Below are positions 7,517 to 16,670 of a DNA stretch of 64,000 bases, piece after piece. The first letter of the stretch is position 1. Every line of letters starts with the position of its first letter. The notes under the pieces were generated by a model. The model did not search any database, was not told where the DNA came from, and worked only from the letters and a program-made list of their open reading frames with translations. Origin of the DNA: Oscillospiraceae bacterium (GTDB lineage Bacteria; Bacillota; Clostridia; Oscillospirales; Ruminococcaceae); the NCBI GenBank assembly GCA_022835495.1, contig BQOK01000001.1:2046001-2110000 (forward strand). The letters are read 5' to 3'. A program made the position numbers and the translations under genes.

Positions 7517-8809
7517 TCACCCTTCTATGCTGTCCCATTGTTCCAACAAAGCCCGCATATGCGCCACAGCTTCGCCCGCGTCCTCCCCTTCCAGCATTCC
7601 CACAACACATTGCCGGGTCATCTCCCAGATGGGAAAGCGGAAATTATCATCGGACCCCAGCACGCTGCGGCCGTTGGTCAGATAGGGGCCGATGGCCTGG
7701 ATGGCGGCGTCCTCCGCCAGGCGGTTTTCCTTCAGCGGGCTGAAAGAGCTCTGGCTGTTTACAAACTGCCACATCACGTCGCTGCAGGTGAGGTACTCCA
7801 CGAACGCTTTGGCCTCCTGCAGATGCGGGCTTTCGGCGTTCACGCTGATGCGGGTGTCCACATTCACCACCAACACGCTGCCGTCAGGCAGGATCGGGTA
7901 CGGCCGCACGTCGAAATCAAAGCCCGGTTTCAGTTCCCGCAGGCGCGGCACCGCCCAGGCCCCGGTCAGCATAAAAGGCTGTTTTCCCGCGGCAAAAAGC
8001 AGCAGGTCGTCTTTGGTTTTTGCCGTTTCCAGCGCTTGCGCGGGGGCGATCCAGCCACGCCGGATCATTTCTTCCACAAGCTCAAACCCCGGGCGAAGCG
8101 CAGCAGCCAGGTCGTCCTGCCCGCTGTTGAAGCGCTCGATCTTCGCTGCGGCGTCATCGCTTTGATAAAGCGGGAGCAGGCTTTTGGCGATCACGACCGT
8201 TTTAAGGGAAATGTCGTTGTTCGCAACAATGGGGGTGATCCCCTGCCCCGCAAAGAAATCGCACACCGCTTCCAGTTCGGCAAGAGTTTCGGGTGCTTTT
8301 TGCCCGTATTCTTTCAAGAGGTCCAGGTTGCAGTAAAGGCCGAATGCGGAAATGGAGGTGGGCACATACTGAACGGGGCCGGCGGCCGTCATTTGGCTTT
8401 TGGCCAGATCGCTGAAATTTCCCAGCGTGGACAGATCGGATAAATCCGCCAGCCGCCCCTCACCGCCCAATTCCAGGGCGCGCTCGTGATCCACCATAAA
8501 AATATCGTCGCCATTGCCGGTGGAAAGGCGTTTTACCAGCACGTCAAAATATGCGGGGGTTTTGATGCCGTCGTAAGAAATGGAAACCTGCGGGTTTTCA
8601 TCCATATAAGCGTGCAGCGCGTCTTCGATTGCAAGAACGTTCAGGGCCTCGTATTTGAAGCCGAAAAAGGTCAGCTCGGTTTGAAACCCGCCGCCCTGGG
8701 AGCTTGCATCAAACACAAGGTTTCTGCTGCCGGAGGAGCACCCCGCCAACAGACCCGCTGCCGCGGCCAGCCCCGCACAGGCAGCAAGCGCACGTTTGAT
8801 CTTCTGCAT
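7517..8809 (-). CDS. Extracellular solute-binding lipoprotein (family 1, sugar-type)
   Basis: A 430-residue ABC-type substrate-binding protein with a lipoprotein signal peptide; lipobox LAGC puts the lipidated cysteine at residue 24. The mature part has the two-lobed family 1 pattern: an early ELTFFGFKYEA strand, DIFMVDHERA, the hinge region VPTSISAFGLYCN, and the C-terminal FVEYLTCSDVMWQFVNSQ helix. Such proteins usually bind sugars or oligosaccharides for an ABC importer. No permease or ATPase genes flank it; the only operon partner is the hybrid kinase 8 bp downstream. A sensory co-receptor role is therefore likely but inferred. GAAGGGTG precedes the ATG. Confidence 0.88.
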   Translation of the reverse strand: MQKIKRALAACAGLAAAAGLLAGCSSGSRNLVFDASSQGGGFQTELTFFGFKYEALNVLAIEDALHAYMDENPQVSISYDGIKTPAYFDVLVKRLSTGNGDDIFMVDHERALELGGEGRLADLSDLSTLGNFSDLAKSQMTAAGPVQYVPTSISAFGLYCNLDLLKEYGQKAPETLAELEAVCDFFAGQGITPIVANNDISLKTVVIAKSLLPLYQSDDAAAKIERFNSGQDDLAAALRPGFELVEEMIRRGWIAPAQALETAKTKDDLLLFAAGKQPFMLTGAWAVPRLRELKPGFDFDVRPYPILPDGSVLVVNVDTRISVNAESPHLQEAKAFVEYLTCSDVMWQFVNSQSSFSPLKENRLAEDAAIQAIGPYLTNGRSVLGSDDNFRFPIWEMTRQCVVGMLEGEDAGEAVAHMRALLEQWDSIEG

Positions 8810-8905
8810 AAGCGATCTTCACCCTTCTTGGGTGAAATCGGTCACCCACCGTTTTTGGCGGAAATACAATGCATGGCTGCGCCATGCAGGCCGCCGCAGG
8901 CGACC
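8810..8905 (-). promoter_or_regulatory. Structured leader of the lipoprotein/kinase operon
   Basis: The roughly 95-nt leader on the minus strand contains GCATGGC/GCCATGC (8871-8887, 3-nt loop), a GGTCGCC/GGCGGCC hairpin just before it, and GGGTGA/TCACCC close to the ribosome-binding site. No known riboswitch was recognised. Confidence 0.4.
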
Positions 8906-8911
8906 ATTTTT

Positions 8912-8941
8912 ATTATAGCATAAGAAAAACCGGGCGCACAA
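8912..8941 (-). promoter_or_regulatory. Promoter for the lipoprotein/kinase operon
   Basis: Minus-strand -35 TTGTGC (8941-8936) and perfect -10 TATAAT (8917-8912), 18 nt apart. Confidence 0.65.
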
Positions 8942-8997
8942 CTTTTTTGGCGGCGTTTCCAGCTGTTTTGCCCTCTTTTGGGGCTTACAGTACAATA

Positions 8998-9036
8998 AGA
9001 AACGGGCTTTTGAAATTACTTCAAAAGCCCGTTTCT
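8998..9036 (-). terminator. Terminator of the tRNA operon
   Basis: A perfect 17-bp stem (9020-9036 with 8998-9014) and 5-nt loop, just after the last tRNA gene on the minus strand. The following T-run is weak (the stem itself ends in TTTCT, then TATTG). Confidence 0.7.
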
Positions 9037-9041
9037 ATCCA

Positions 9042-9116
9042 TGGAGGTGCCGACCAGATTTGAACTGGTGAATGAAGGTTTTGCAGACCTTTGCCTTACC
9101 ACTTGGCCACGGCACC
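9042..9116 (-). tRNA. tRNA-Cys (GCA)
   Basis: Seven-bp acceptor stem GGTGCCG/CGGCACC, anticodon stem AAGGT/ACCTT around loop CTGCAAA (anticodon GCA), discriminator T and encoded CCA. Last of six tRNA genes; separated from the preceding tRNA-Gly by a short hairpin (ACCGGC/GCCGGT, 9124-9138). Confidence 0.95.
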
Positions 9117-9148
9117 TTATATAACCGGCATAGCCGGTGTTTTATGTG

Positions 9149-9224
9149 TGGAGCGGCTTACGAGGCTCGAACTCGCTACCTCCACCTTGGCAAGGTGGCG
9201 CTCTACCAGATGAGCTAAAGCCGC
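9149..9224 (-). tRNA. tRNA-Gly (GCC), copy 2
   Basis: Acceptor GCGGCTT/AAGCCGC, anticodon stem CCACC/GGTGG around TTGCCAA (anticodon GCC), encoded CCA. Identical in sequence to the copy at 9467-9542. Confidence 0.95.
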
Positions 9225-9228
9225 AAAA

Positions 9229-9305
9229 TGGTGCCTCCGATCGGAATCGAACCAATGACACGGGGATTTTCAGTCCCCTGCTCTACCAACTGAGCTACAG
9301 AGGCA
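9229..9305 (-). tRNA. tRNA-Phe (GAA)
   Basis: Anticodon stem GGGGA/TCCCC around CTGAAAA (anticodon GAA), acceptor TGCCTCT/GGAGGCA with a G-T pair, discriminator A, encoded CCA. Only 4 nt from the next gene in the array. Confidence 0.95.
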
Positions 9306-9307
9306 AA

Positions 9308-9384
9308 TGGCGACCCGGATGAGGCTCGAACTCACGACCTCTAGCGTGACAGGCTAGCGTTCTAACCAACTGAACTACCGGGCC
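9308..9384 (-). tRNA. tRNA-Asp (GTC)
   Basis: Anticodon stem CTAGC/GCTAG around CTGTCAC (anticodon GTC), acceptor GGCCCGG/CCGGGTC, discriminator G, encoded CCA. Confidence 0.95.
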
Positions 9385-9387
9385 ACA

Positions 9388-9464
9388 TGGTGGAAGTTAA
9401 CGGGCTCGAACCGCTGACCCTCTGCTTGTAAGGCAGATGCTCTCCCAGCTGAGCTAAACTTCCA
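9388..9464 (-). tRNA. tRNA-Val (TAC)
   Basis: Anticodon stem TCTGC/GCAGA around CTTACAA (anticodon TAC), acceptor TGGAAGT/ACTTCCA region, encoded CCA. Confidence 0.95.
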
Positions 9465-9466
9465 AA

Positions 9467-9542
9467 TGGAGCGGCTTACGAGGCTCGAACTCGCTACCTC
9501 CACCTTGGCAAGGTGGCGCTCTACCAGATGAGCTAAAGCCGC
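9467..9542 (-). tRNA. tRNA-Gly (GCC), copy 1
   Basis: First gene of the tRNA operon and identical over all 76 nt to the copy at 9149-9224. Anticodon GCC, encoded CCA. Confidence 0.95.
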
Positions 9543-9589
9543 AGACCATGGGGTTTTGAGCCGCCTTGCGTCTGTCGGCGACGTTGATT

Positions 9590-9618
9590 ATTTTACCGTA
9601 TCTTGCCTGTTTTGTCAA
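9590..9618 (-). promoter_or_regulatory. Promoter of the tRNA operon
   Basis: Minus-strand -35 TTGACA (9618-9613), 17-nt spacer and -10 TAAAAT (9595-9590), about 48 bp upstream of the first tRNA. Confidence 0.8.
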
Positions 9619-9644
9619 GTCAATTGTGGAACTTTTTTTAGTTT

Positions 9645-9686
9645 GCGCTCTTTGCCCTGAAAGCATACGGCAAAGAGCGCTTTTTT
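9645..9686 (+). terminator. Plus-strand intrinsic terminator without an obvious gene
   Basis: A perfect 12-bp stem GCGCTCTTTGCC (9645-9656) with its complement (9669-9680), a 12-nt loop, then TTTTTT (9681-9686). The geometry is right only for rightward transcription, yet all neighbouring genes run leftward. Confidence 0.65.
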
Positions 9687-9697
9687 ACACAAAACAC

Positions 9698-9749
9698 AAA
9701 AAAACAGCTGCGGGCGCTTTGCCGCCCGGCGCGCGGCGGCAGCAGGCTG
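9698..9749 (-). terminator. Terminator of hslO
   Basis: Inner stem TGCCGCC/GGCGGCA (9735-9741 with 9720-9726), outer CAGC/GCTG pairing and seven T on the minus strand (9704-9698). It starts a few bases after the hslO stop. Confidence 0.65.
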
Positions 9750-9754
9750 CACGG

Positions 9755-10621
9755 TCAAAGCTCCCGCAAAAGCTTTGCCGCATCCACCCGATATTTTTTG
9801 TCGCAGAACTGGCAGTTCACTTCCACCGTGCCCTCTTTTTCGGCCATGTTGGCCAGTTCTTCTCTGCCCATGCTCACAAGGGCGCGCTCCACCCGCTCGT
9901 GGGAGCAATCGCAGCGGTAGGCCACCGTGTGTTCATCCAGCACCTGGGGGGCAAAACCTGCCATTACCCGCTCCATGATCTGTTTTGGGCCCAGCCCTTC
10001 CTGCAAGAGCGCCGTAACGCCGGGCAGGGCGGCCACGTTCGCCTCCAGCCGGCTGATCTCCTGCTCGGTGGCGCCGGGCAGCAGCTGCACCAGGTACCCC
10101 CCCGCGCAGGCCACCGTGAGATCCGGGTTGACCAGCACCCCCAGCGCGCACACGGTGGGGATCTGCTCGCTGACGGCATAATATGAGGTGATATCCTCCG
10201 CCACCTCGCCGGAGACCAGGGGGATCTGCCCCACATAGGGTTCTTTCAGCCCCAGGTCGCGCACCACGCTCAAGATTCCCGCCCTGCCCACAGCGGCGCC
10301 CACGTTCAGCTTGCCGTCCGGCCGCAGGGGCAGTTCCACCACAGGGTTCTGCACATACCCCTTCACGCAGCCCCTGCCGTCGGCCACCGCCAGAACAATG
10401 CCTGCCGGGCCGCCGCCGTTCATGCGCAGTGTGACGGAATCCCGCTCGCTTTTCAGCATGACGCCCATCATGGCGGCCGCTGTGAGCAGGCGCCCCAGCG
10501 CCGCGCTGGTGACCGCGCTGGTGGCATGGATTCGCTCGGCCTCCCGCACCAGGGCGGTGGAATCCACCCCGCAGAACACCACGCCTCCATCCTCGGAAAT
10601 TCCCCGTATCATGTTATACAT
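9755..10621 (-). CDS. hslO: Hsp33 redox-regulated chaperone HslO
   Basis: 288 residues, typical for Hsp33. The C-terminal redox switch has CDC (C237, C239) and CQFC (C270, C273), which bind zinc when reduced and form disulfides under oxidative stress to activate holdase function. The core shows IRGISEDGGVVF, VAVADGRG-like and GEVAEDITSYYA motifs of the family. ATG 10621 was chosen because GGAG lies 10 nt upstream; it overlaps the stop region of the methyltransferase gene by 8 bp, so translation is probably coupled. An in-frame ATG three codons later is possible. Last gene of the lon-engB-methyltransferase-hslO operon. Confidence 0.93.
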   Translation of the reverse strand: MYNMIRGISEDGGVVFCGVDSTALVREAERIHATSAVTSAALGRLLTAAAMMGVMLKSERDSVTLRMNGGGPAGIVLAVADGRGCVKGYVQNPVVELPLRPDGKLNVGAAVGRAGILSVVRDLGLKEPYVGQIPLVSGEVAEDITSYYAVSEQIPTVCALGVLVNPDLTVACAGGYLVQLLPGATEQEISRLEANVAALPGVTALLQEGLGPKQIMERVMAGFAPQVLDEHTVAYRCDCSHERVERALVSMGREELANMAEKEGTVEVNCQFCDKKYRVDAAKLLREL

Positions 10622-11384
10622 TCGCTTGTTTCTCCATCTGTGTGTATTGTTTGACCGCAGTAAAACACATGCGCTGGCTTTCCGGGCACAGGGGGCCAAA
10701 GGTTTCCCCGTCGCAGACCGACTCCACCAAAAAGCCGCAGCGCTCCAGCACCGCCCGCACATAGTCCAGTTCGTAGGTGTACTCGGTGAATTCTTCCTGA
10801 AAGCTCTCCCCTGTGTCCAGATAAAAAATCTGAAGGGAGATATCCACCCGGTCGCCCGACGCGCTGCAGCGGTTTTGCCAGCGGCACACCGCATCCGGCC
10901 CCTCCACCTCAAAGGTGTTGTGCGCCAGGATCTGCCGGTGCTTGTAGGGGGTGTTCAGGTCGAACACAAACACGCCGCCCTTTTCCATGAAAAAGGCCGC
11001 CCGATACACAGCCCGCTCAAAATGCTCTTTGGGGCCGATGTGGTTGAAGGTATCGAAGGTGGACACCGCTGCGTGGATGGTGCCGTAAAGATCCAGCGCC
11101 AGAATATCCTGCTGCAGCAAAAGCAGGCGGCCGGCCACCCCCAATTCCTCGGCTTTTTCCCGCAGCACCGCCAGCATCTCTTCCGATTGATCGACCCCGA
11201 TCATATCATAGCCGGCCTGGGTCAGCATGAGGGTAAGATCGCCGGTGCCGCACCCCAGATCCGCCACAATCCCGGTTTCAAGGCCATGGTCTTCCAGCCG
11301 CGCCCGCACATAGGTGTAAAGGGCCTCGTAATCGGCCTCGCCGTTCAACTCATCATAAAAATAGGCGAACTCGTTGTAAGCCAC
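10614..11384 (-). CDS. Class I SAM-dependent methyltransferase
   Basis: 256 residues. The SAM-binding motif I VADLGCGTGDLTLML lies near residues 38-52, with the acidic motif II (MIGVDQSEEML) and motif III (LQQDILALDL) following. The substrate is not evident; small-molecule, rRNA or protein targets are all possible. GTG 11384 is taken as the start because GGGG lies 9 nt upstream and only 4 bp separate it from the engB stop. The 3' end overlaps hslO by 8 bp. Confidence 0.85.
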   Translation of the reverse strand: MAYNEFAYFYDELNGEADYEALYTYVRARLEDHGLETGIVADLGCGTGDLTLMLTQAGYDMIGVDQSEEMLAVLREKAEELGVAGRLLLLQQDILALDLYGTIHAAVSTFDTFNHIGPKEHFERAVYRAAFFMEKGGVFVFDLNTPYKHRQILAHNTFEVEGPDAVCRWQNRCSASGDRVDISLQIFYLDTGESFQEEFTEYTYELDYVRAVLERCGFLVESVCDGETFGPLCPESQRMCFTAVKQYTQMEKQANV

Positions 11385-11388
11385 GGCG

Positions 11389-11979
11389 TTATTCCCCGCT
11401 TTCCAGGCTGCTTTGCAGGAACGCCTGCAATTCGGGGATGCCCGTGCCCTTTTCGCTGCTGGTAAGCACAACAGCTTTACACCCATAAGGCGCGCAAAGA
11501 GCCTCAAATTCAGCGGGAACGGCGGCGGCCTCGCTCTTTTTCAGCTTGTCGGCCTTGGTCAGGGCCACAAGAAACGGGATTTTGCGAAAGCGCAGGTATT
11601 CCAGCATTTGAAGATCGTCGGCCGAGGGGGCGTGCCGGCAGTCCAGCAGCTGCACCAGCAGCACACTTTGGCGGCCGGCGTCGAAATAGCTGTTGATAAG
11701 CTCATCCCAGCGCTGCCGGTCTGCGCCGGACACCTTGGCATAGCCATACCCCGGCAGGTCCACAAAATAGACGCCGTCCACCGTGTAAAAGTTGATCGTG
11801 GCAGTTTTGCCCGGGGTGGAACTGACCCGCGCCAGGTTTTTGCGGCTGCACAGGCGGTTGATCAGGCTGGATTTGCCCACGTTGGACCGGCCGGAAAACA
11901 CAAATTCCGGCCGGTCGCTTTCCGGCAGCTGGCTGGAAAGCCCGTAGGAAGCTTTAAATTCTGCTTTTTGATAGTTCAT
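11389..11979 (-). CDS. engB: Ribosome biogenesis GTPase EngB (YsxC/YihA)
   Basis: 196 residues, normal for EngB. G1 GRSNVGKSSL, G3 DLPGYG, G4 TKAD and G5 SSE are all present in order. EngB is an essential GTPase of 50S subunit assembly. It directly follows lon, as in Bacillus and many Clostridia, with an 18-bp gap and AAAGGAG upstream. Confidence 0.95.
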   Translation of the reverse strand: MNYQKAEFKASYGLSSQLPESDRPEFVFSGRSNVGKSSLINRLCSRKNLARVSSTPGKTATINFYTVDGVYFVDLPGYGYAKVSGADRQRWDELINSYFDAGRQSVLLVQLLDCRHAPSADDLQMLEYLRFRKIPFLVALTKADKLKKSEAAAVPAEFEALCAPYGCKAVVLTSSEKGTGIPELQAFLQSSLESGE

Positions 11980-11997
11980 ACCGTTTGCTTTGCTCCT

Positions 11998-14442
11998 TTA
12001 TTGGCGCACCGCCTGTGGGGCGGGTTGCACGCCCCGCTGCCCCAGCGGAACAGCGGCTGCGGCCGCTTTTTTCCCCTGCGGCTTTTCCAGCGCTTTGGGC
12101 CAGAGGAGGGCCTGATGCAGCACCTCGTCCAATTCATTCACAGGCACAAAACGGATCGCCTTTTTTACCTCTTCGTCCACCTCGTACAGATCGCTCAGGT
12201 TCCCCTGCGGGATCAATACGGTCTTGATCCCCTCCCGATACGCGGCCATGCTCTTTTCCTTGAGGCCGCCTATGGGCAGCACATTGCCGTGCAGGGTGAT
12301 CTCACCGGTCATGGCCACATCTGCCCGCACCGGCATGCCGGAAAGGCAGGAGATCAGGGCGGTAGTCAGGGTAACGCCCGCGCTGGGGCCGTCTTTGGGC
12401 ACGGCGCCCTCCGGCGCGTGAATGTGCAGGTCACAGCTCTTGAGCTGCGCCGGGTCAATGCCATAGGCCGCCGCGTGCACCCTGGCATAGGTGACGGCAA
12501 GCTTTGCGCTCTCTTTCATCACATCTCCCAGGGAGCCGGTGAGCTCGATCTTGCCGGTTCCCCCGGGCACAGCCTGAACCTCGATGGGCAGCAGTTCGCC
12601 GCCCACGCTGGTCCAGGCCAGGCCGTTTGTAATGCCCACCGCATTGGTGCGGTTGTGGAAGTCCGGCTTGATGCGCCGCGGCCCCAAAAGCTTTTCCAGG
12701 CCGGCCGCAGTCACCGTTACCTTTTCGGTTTCGCCCGCCGCAACCTGCCGGGCGCATTTGCGCAGCACATCGGTGATCGCGCGTTCCAGCCCGCGCACGC
12801 CCGCTTCCCGGGTATAACCGTCGATCAGGCCGTACAGCGCGCCCTGGGTCAGGTTCACCTTTCCCGCAAGGCCGTTGTTCCTGAGCTGCTTGGGCAGCAA
12901 ATGGCGCTTTGCAATGTTGTATTTTTCCACCCTTGTATAGCTGGGCAGTTCGATCACATCCATCCGGTCCAGCAGGGGCGCCGGCACGGTGGACAGGTCG
13001 TTGGCCGTGGTGATGAAAAGCACCTGCGACAGATCGAACGGGATATCCAGATAATGATCCTTAAAAGTCTTGTTCTGCTCCGGGTCCAGAGCTTCCAGCA
13101 GCGCTGCGGCCGGGTCGCCCCGAAAATCGCTTGCCAGCTTATCGATCTCATCCAGAAGAAGCAGCGGATTCATGCTTTTGGCAGTGTTTACCGCGCTGAT
13201 GATTTTGCCCGGCATTGCGCCGATATACGTGCGCCGATGGCCCCGGATCTCGGCTTCGTCCCGCACGCCGCCCAGGCTCATGCGGGCGTAGCGGCGGCTC
13301 ATGCAGGCGGCAATGGAGCGCGCAATGCTGGTCTTGCCCACACCGGGAGGGCCCACCAGGCAAATGATCTGGCCTTTCACCTCCGGGCTTAGCTTGCGCA
13401 CGGCCAGCAGTTCCAGAATGCGGTCCTTCACCTTTTTCAGGCCGTAATGCTCCCGGTCCAGCAGCGCCGCGGCGCGGCTGATGTCCAGATCATCCTGGGT
13501 ATATTGGCCCCAGGGCAGCCCAAGGCAGGTGTCCAGATAGGTGCGGATCACCGCCGCCTCCTGGCCGCTGGCCTGCATGCGTGCAAAGCGCTCGGCCTCT
13601 TTTACCAGCTTTTCCCGGGCTTCCTCCGGCAGTTCCAGCGAGTTGATCTGCTCCAGGTACCGCTCGGCCTCAAAACGCACGTCGTCGTCCTCGTCCAGTT
13701 CGGTGGCGATGGCGCGCATCTGCTCCCGCAGGTAATAGTCCCGCTGGTTTTTTTCCATCTGGTCGTTGACCTTGTCCTGAATTTCTTTTTCCAGCTCCAG
13801 CACCTGGTTTTCCCGCCCCAAAAGCTCCAGTGTAACCTGCAGCCGGCCCAGCAGGGTGCTCTCGTCCAGCACGGCCTGTTTATCCTGGTATTTAAAAAGC
13901 AGGTTGGCCGCCATATATTCGCTCAAAAATTCCGGGCTGGAATTCGTGAGGATGTTGTAGACCACGTCCTTGGGCATGCGGGGGTTCAGGGTAAGATAGC
14001 GCTCAAACCCGGCCTTCAGGCTGCGCACCACAGCCTCGGCTTCCACGCCGCGCCCTGAGCGCAGGCCGCGCACCGGCGCATCCTTAATAGAGGCCATGAG
14101 CATGGTTTCCCCCTGTTCCAGGCCCACCAGCCGTGCGCGGTGCTTGCCCTCGACCAGGATTTTTACCAGCTCGTCCGACACGCGCAGCAGCTGCTTGACC
14201 TCGGCCACCACGCCGTAGCGGTACAGGTCCTCGGTGGCGGGCTCCTCGGTGTCCATTTCGCGCTGTGTTACCAGAAAGATCTGGCTGTTATTGGCCATTG
14301 CCCACTCTACCGCCGCAATGCTTTTGGCGCGCCCTACTTCAAAGTGCACCACATTGTTGGGGAATACCACCAAGCCCCGCAATGCGATGGCGGGCAGGCG
14401 CTGCACGTTGTGTTCGACCTTGACTTTTACTCGTTCCGACAT
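11998..14442 (-). CDS. lon: ATP-dependent protease Lon (LonA)
   Basis: 814 residues. The LON N-terminal domain covers about residues 10-205 and the AAA+ module has Walker A GPPGVGKTS (K370) and Walker B LLLLDEIDKL. The C-terminal serine protease has S687 in PKDGPSAG and K730 in GGLKEKS, the Ser-Lys dyad. Degrades misfolded and regulatory proteins. The last 25 or so residues are an alanine/glutamine-rich tail beyond the usual end. GGGAGG precedes the ATG; a promoter lies at 14505-14533, so lon starts its own operon after the clpX terminator. Confidence 0.96.
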   Translation of the reverse strand: MSERVKVKVEHNVQRLPAIALRGLVVFPNNVVHFEVGRAKSIAAVEWAMANNSQIFLVTQREMDTEEPATEDLYRYGVVAEVKQLLRVSDELVKILVEGKHRARLVGLEQGETMLMASIKDAPVRGLRSGRGVEAEAVVRSLKAGFERYLTLNPRMPKDVVYNILTNSSPEFLSEYMAANLLFKYQDKQAVLDESTLLGRLQVTLELLGRENQVLELEKEIQDKVNDQMEKNQRDYYLREQMRAIATELDEDDDVRFEAERYLEQINSLELPEEAREKLVKEAERFARMQASGQEAAVIRTYLDTCLGLPWGQYTQDDLDISRAAALLDREHYGLKKVKDRILELLAVRKLSPEVKGQIICLVGPPGVGKTSIARSIAACMSRRYARMSLGGVRDEAEIRGHRRTYIGAMPGKIISAVNTAKSMNPLLLLDEIDKLASDFRGDPAAALLEALDPEQNKTFKDHYLDIPFDLSQVLFITTANDLSTVPAPLLDRMDVIELPSYTRVEKYNIAKRHLLPKQLRNNGLAGKVNLTQGALYGLIDGYTREAGVRGLERAITDVLRKCARQVAAGETEKVTVTAAGLEKLLGPRRIKPDFHNRTNAVGITNGLAWTSVGGELLPIEVQAVPGGTGKIELTGSLGDVMKESAKLAVTYARVHAAAYGIDPAQLKSCDLHIHAPEGAVPKDGPSAGVTLTTALISCLSGMPVRADVAMTGEITLHGNVLPIGGLKEKSMAAYREGIKTVLIPQGNLSDLYEVDEEVKKAIRFVPVNELDEVLHQALLWPKALEKPQGKKAAAAAVPLGQRGVQPAPQAVRQ

Positions 14443-14504
14443 GGTGAGGGACCTCCCTATAAAAGCGCCCTTCTCAGGGCGGGAATGATTGTTTATAGTT
14501 CTCT

Positions 14505-14533
14505 ATTATACACAAAAAAGGTGGACGGTTCAA
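14505..14533 (-). promoter_or_regulatory. Promoter of the lon operon
   Basis: Minus-strand -35 TTGAAC (14533-14528), 17 nt, -10 TATAAT (14510-14505). The leader contains a small hairpin CGCCCT/AGGGCG (14466-14481) just before the ribosome-binding site. No CIRCE or other heat-shock operator was seen. Confidence 0.8.
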
Positions 14534-14576
14534 GCACAGCGTTCTTTTGCGGCATTTTTTAAGAATATATCCTGAT

Positions 14577-14609
14577 AAAAAAGAGCGCCCCGGAAGCCTG
14601 GGGCGCTCT
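14577..14609 (-). terminator. Terminator of tig-clpP-clpX
   Basis: A perfect 10-bp GC-rich stem (14600-14609 with 14582-14591), 8-nt loop, then a six-T run on the minus strand. Begins about 20 bp after the clpX stop. Confidence 0.85.
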
Positions 14610-14629
14610 GACGCGCTTGCGAGGGGTGG

Positions 14630-15949
<1,320 letters not shown>

Positions 15950-15973
15950 AAATCGCGTTTCCTTTTTTCGGTT

Positions 15974-16558
15974 TTATCGGTGTTCGATCACGGCATCGAT
16001 CAAGCCGTACTCGGCCGCGGCCTGCGCCGAAAGGAAATTATCCCGCTCGGTGTCGGCGGCGATCTTTTCCAGCGGCTGGCCGGTATACTGGCTGAGCAGC
16101 TCGTTCATCTTCTGGCGGGTGCGCACCAGGTGGTCGGCGTGGATCTTGATGTCGGTGGTCTGGCCCTGCAGCCCGCTCATCAGGGGCTGATGGATCAGGA
16201 TCTCCGCGTTCGGCAGCGCAAGGCGTTTGCCCTTTGTGCCGCTGGCCAGCAGGAACGCGCCCATAGAGGCGGCCAGGCCCATGCAGATGGTGGAAACATC
16301 GCACTTGATGTATTTCATGGTGTCGTGAATGGCCATGCCGGCGCTGATGGAGCCGCCCGGGCTGTTAATATACAGGCTGATGTCCTTGTCGGGGTCCTGC
16401 CCTTCAAGATACAGCAGCTGGGCTACCACCAGGCTGGCGGTGGTGTCGTTCACCTCGTCGCTCAGCATGATGATGCGGTCGTTCAAAAGGCGGGAAAAAA
16501 TGTCGTAAGAGCGCTCGCCGCGGGCAGTTTGTTCGATCACGTAAGGAACCAAACTCAT
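15974..16558 (-). CDS. clpP: ATP-dependent Clp protease proteolytic subunit ClpP
   Basis: 194 residues with the full catalytic triad: S98 (GLAASMGAF), H123 (LIHQPL) and D173 (ERDNF). Forms the barrel protease that works with ClpX. ATG 16558 has AGGAGG 8 nt upstream; longer in-frame versions lack this. Sits between tig and clpX in the classical order, with a 112-bp gap to tig in which I see no clear terminator. Confidence 0.97.
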   Translation of the reverse strand: MSLVPYVIEQTARGERSYDIFSRLLNDRIIMLSDEVNDTTASLVVAQLLYLEGQDPDKDISLYINSPGGSISAGMAIHDTMKYIKCDVSTICMGLAASMGAFLLASGTKGKRLALPNAEILIHQPLMSGLQGQTTDIKIHADHLVRTRQKMNELLSQYTGQPLEKIAADTERDNFLSAQAAAEYGLIDAVIEHR

Positions 16559-16670
16559 AGTAATGCCTCCTGTTTTGAAAGTGCAAGCTGCCTGCAAATT
16601 GACCGACACGGCAGCGAGTGCGCGCATCGGTCAACGCAGAGCAGCTTATGTAACGGTGCGCAAAAACAAA

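Noticed and set aside
9137-9322. Short plus-strand open frame across the tRNA genes
   Set aside because: It is the reverse complement of tRNA-Gly and tRNA-Phe.
14461-14505. CIRCE/HrcA or CtsR operator before lon
   Set aside because: Neither the TTAGCACTC inverted repeat nor the CtsR heptad repeat is present; only a small GC hairpin is seen.
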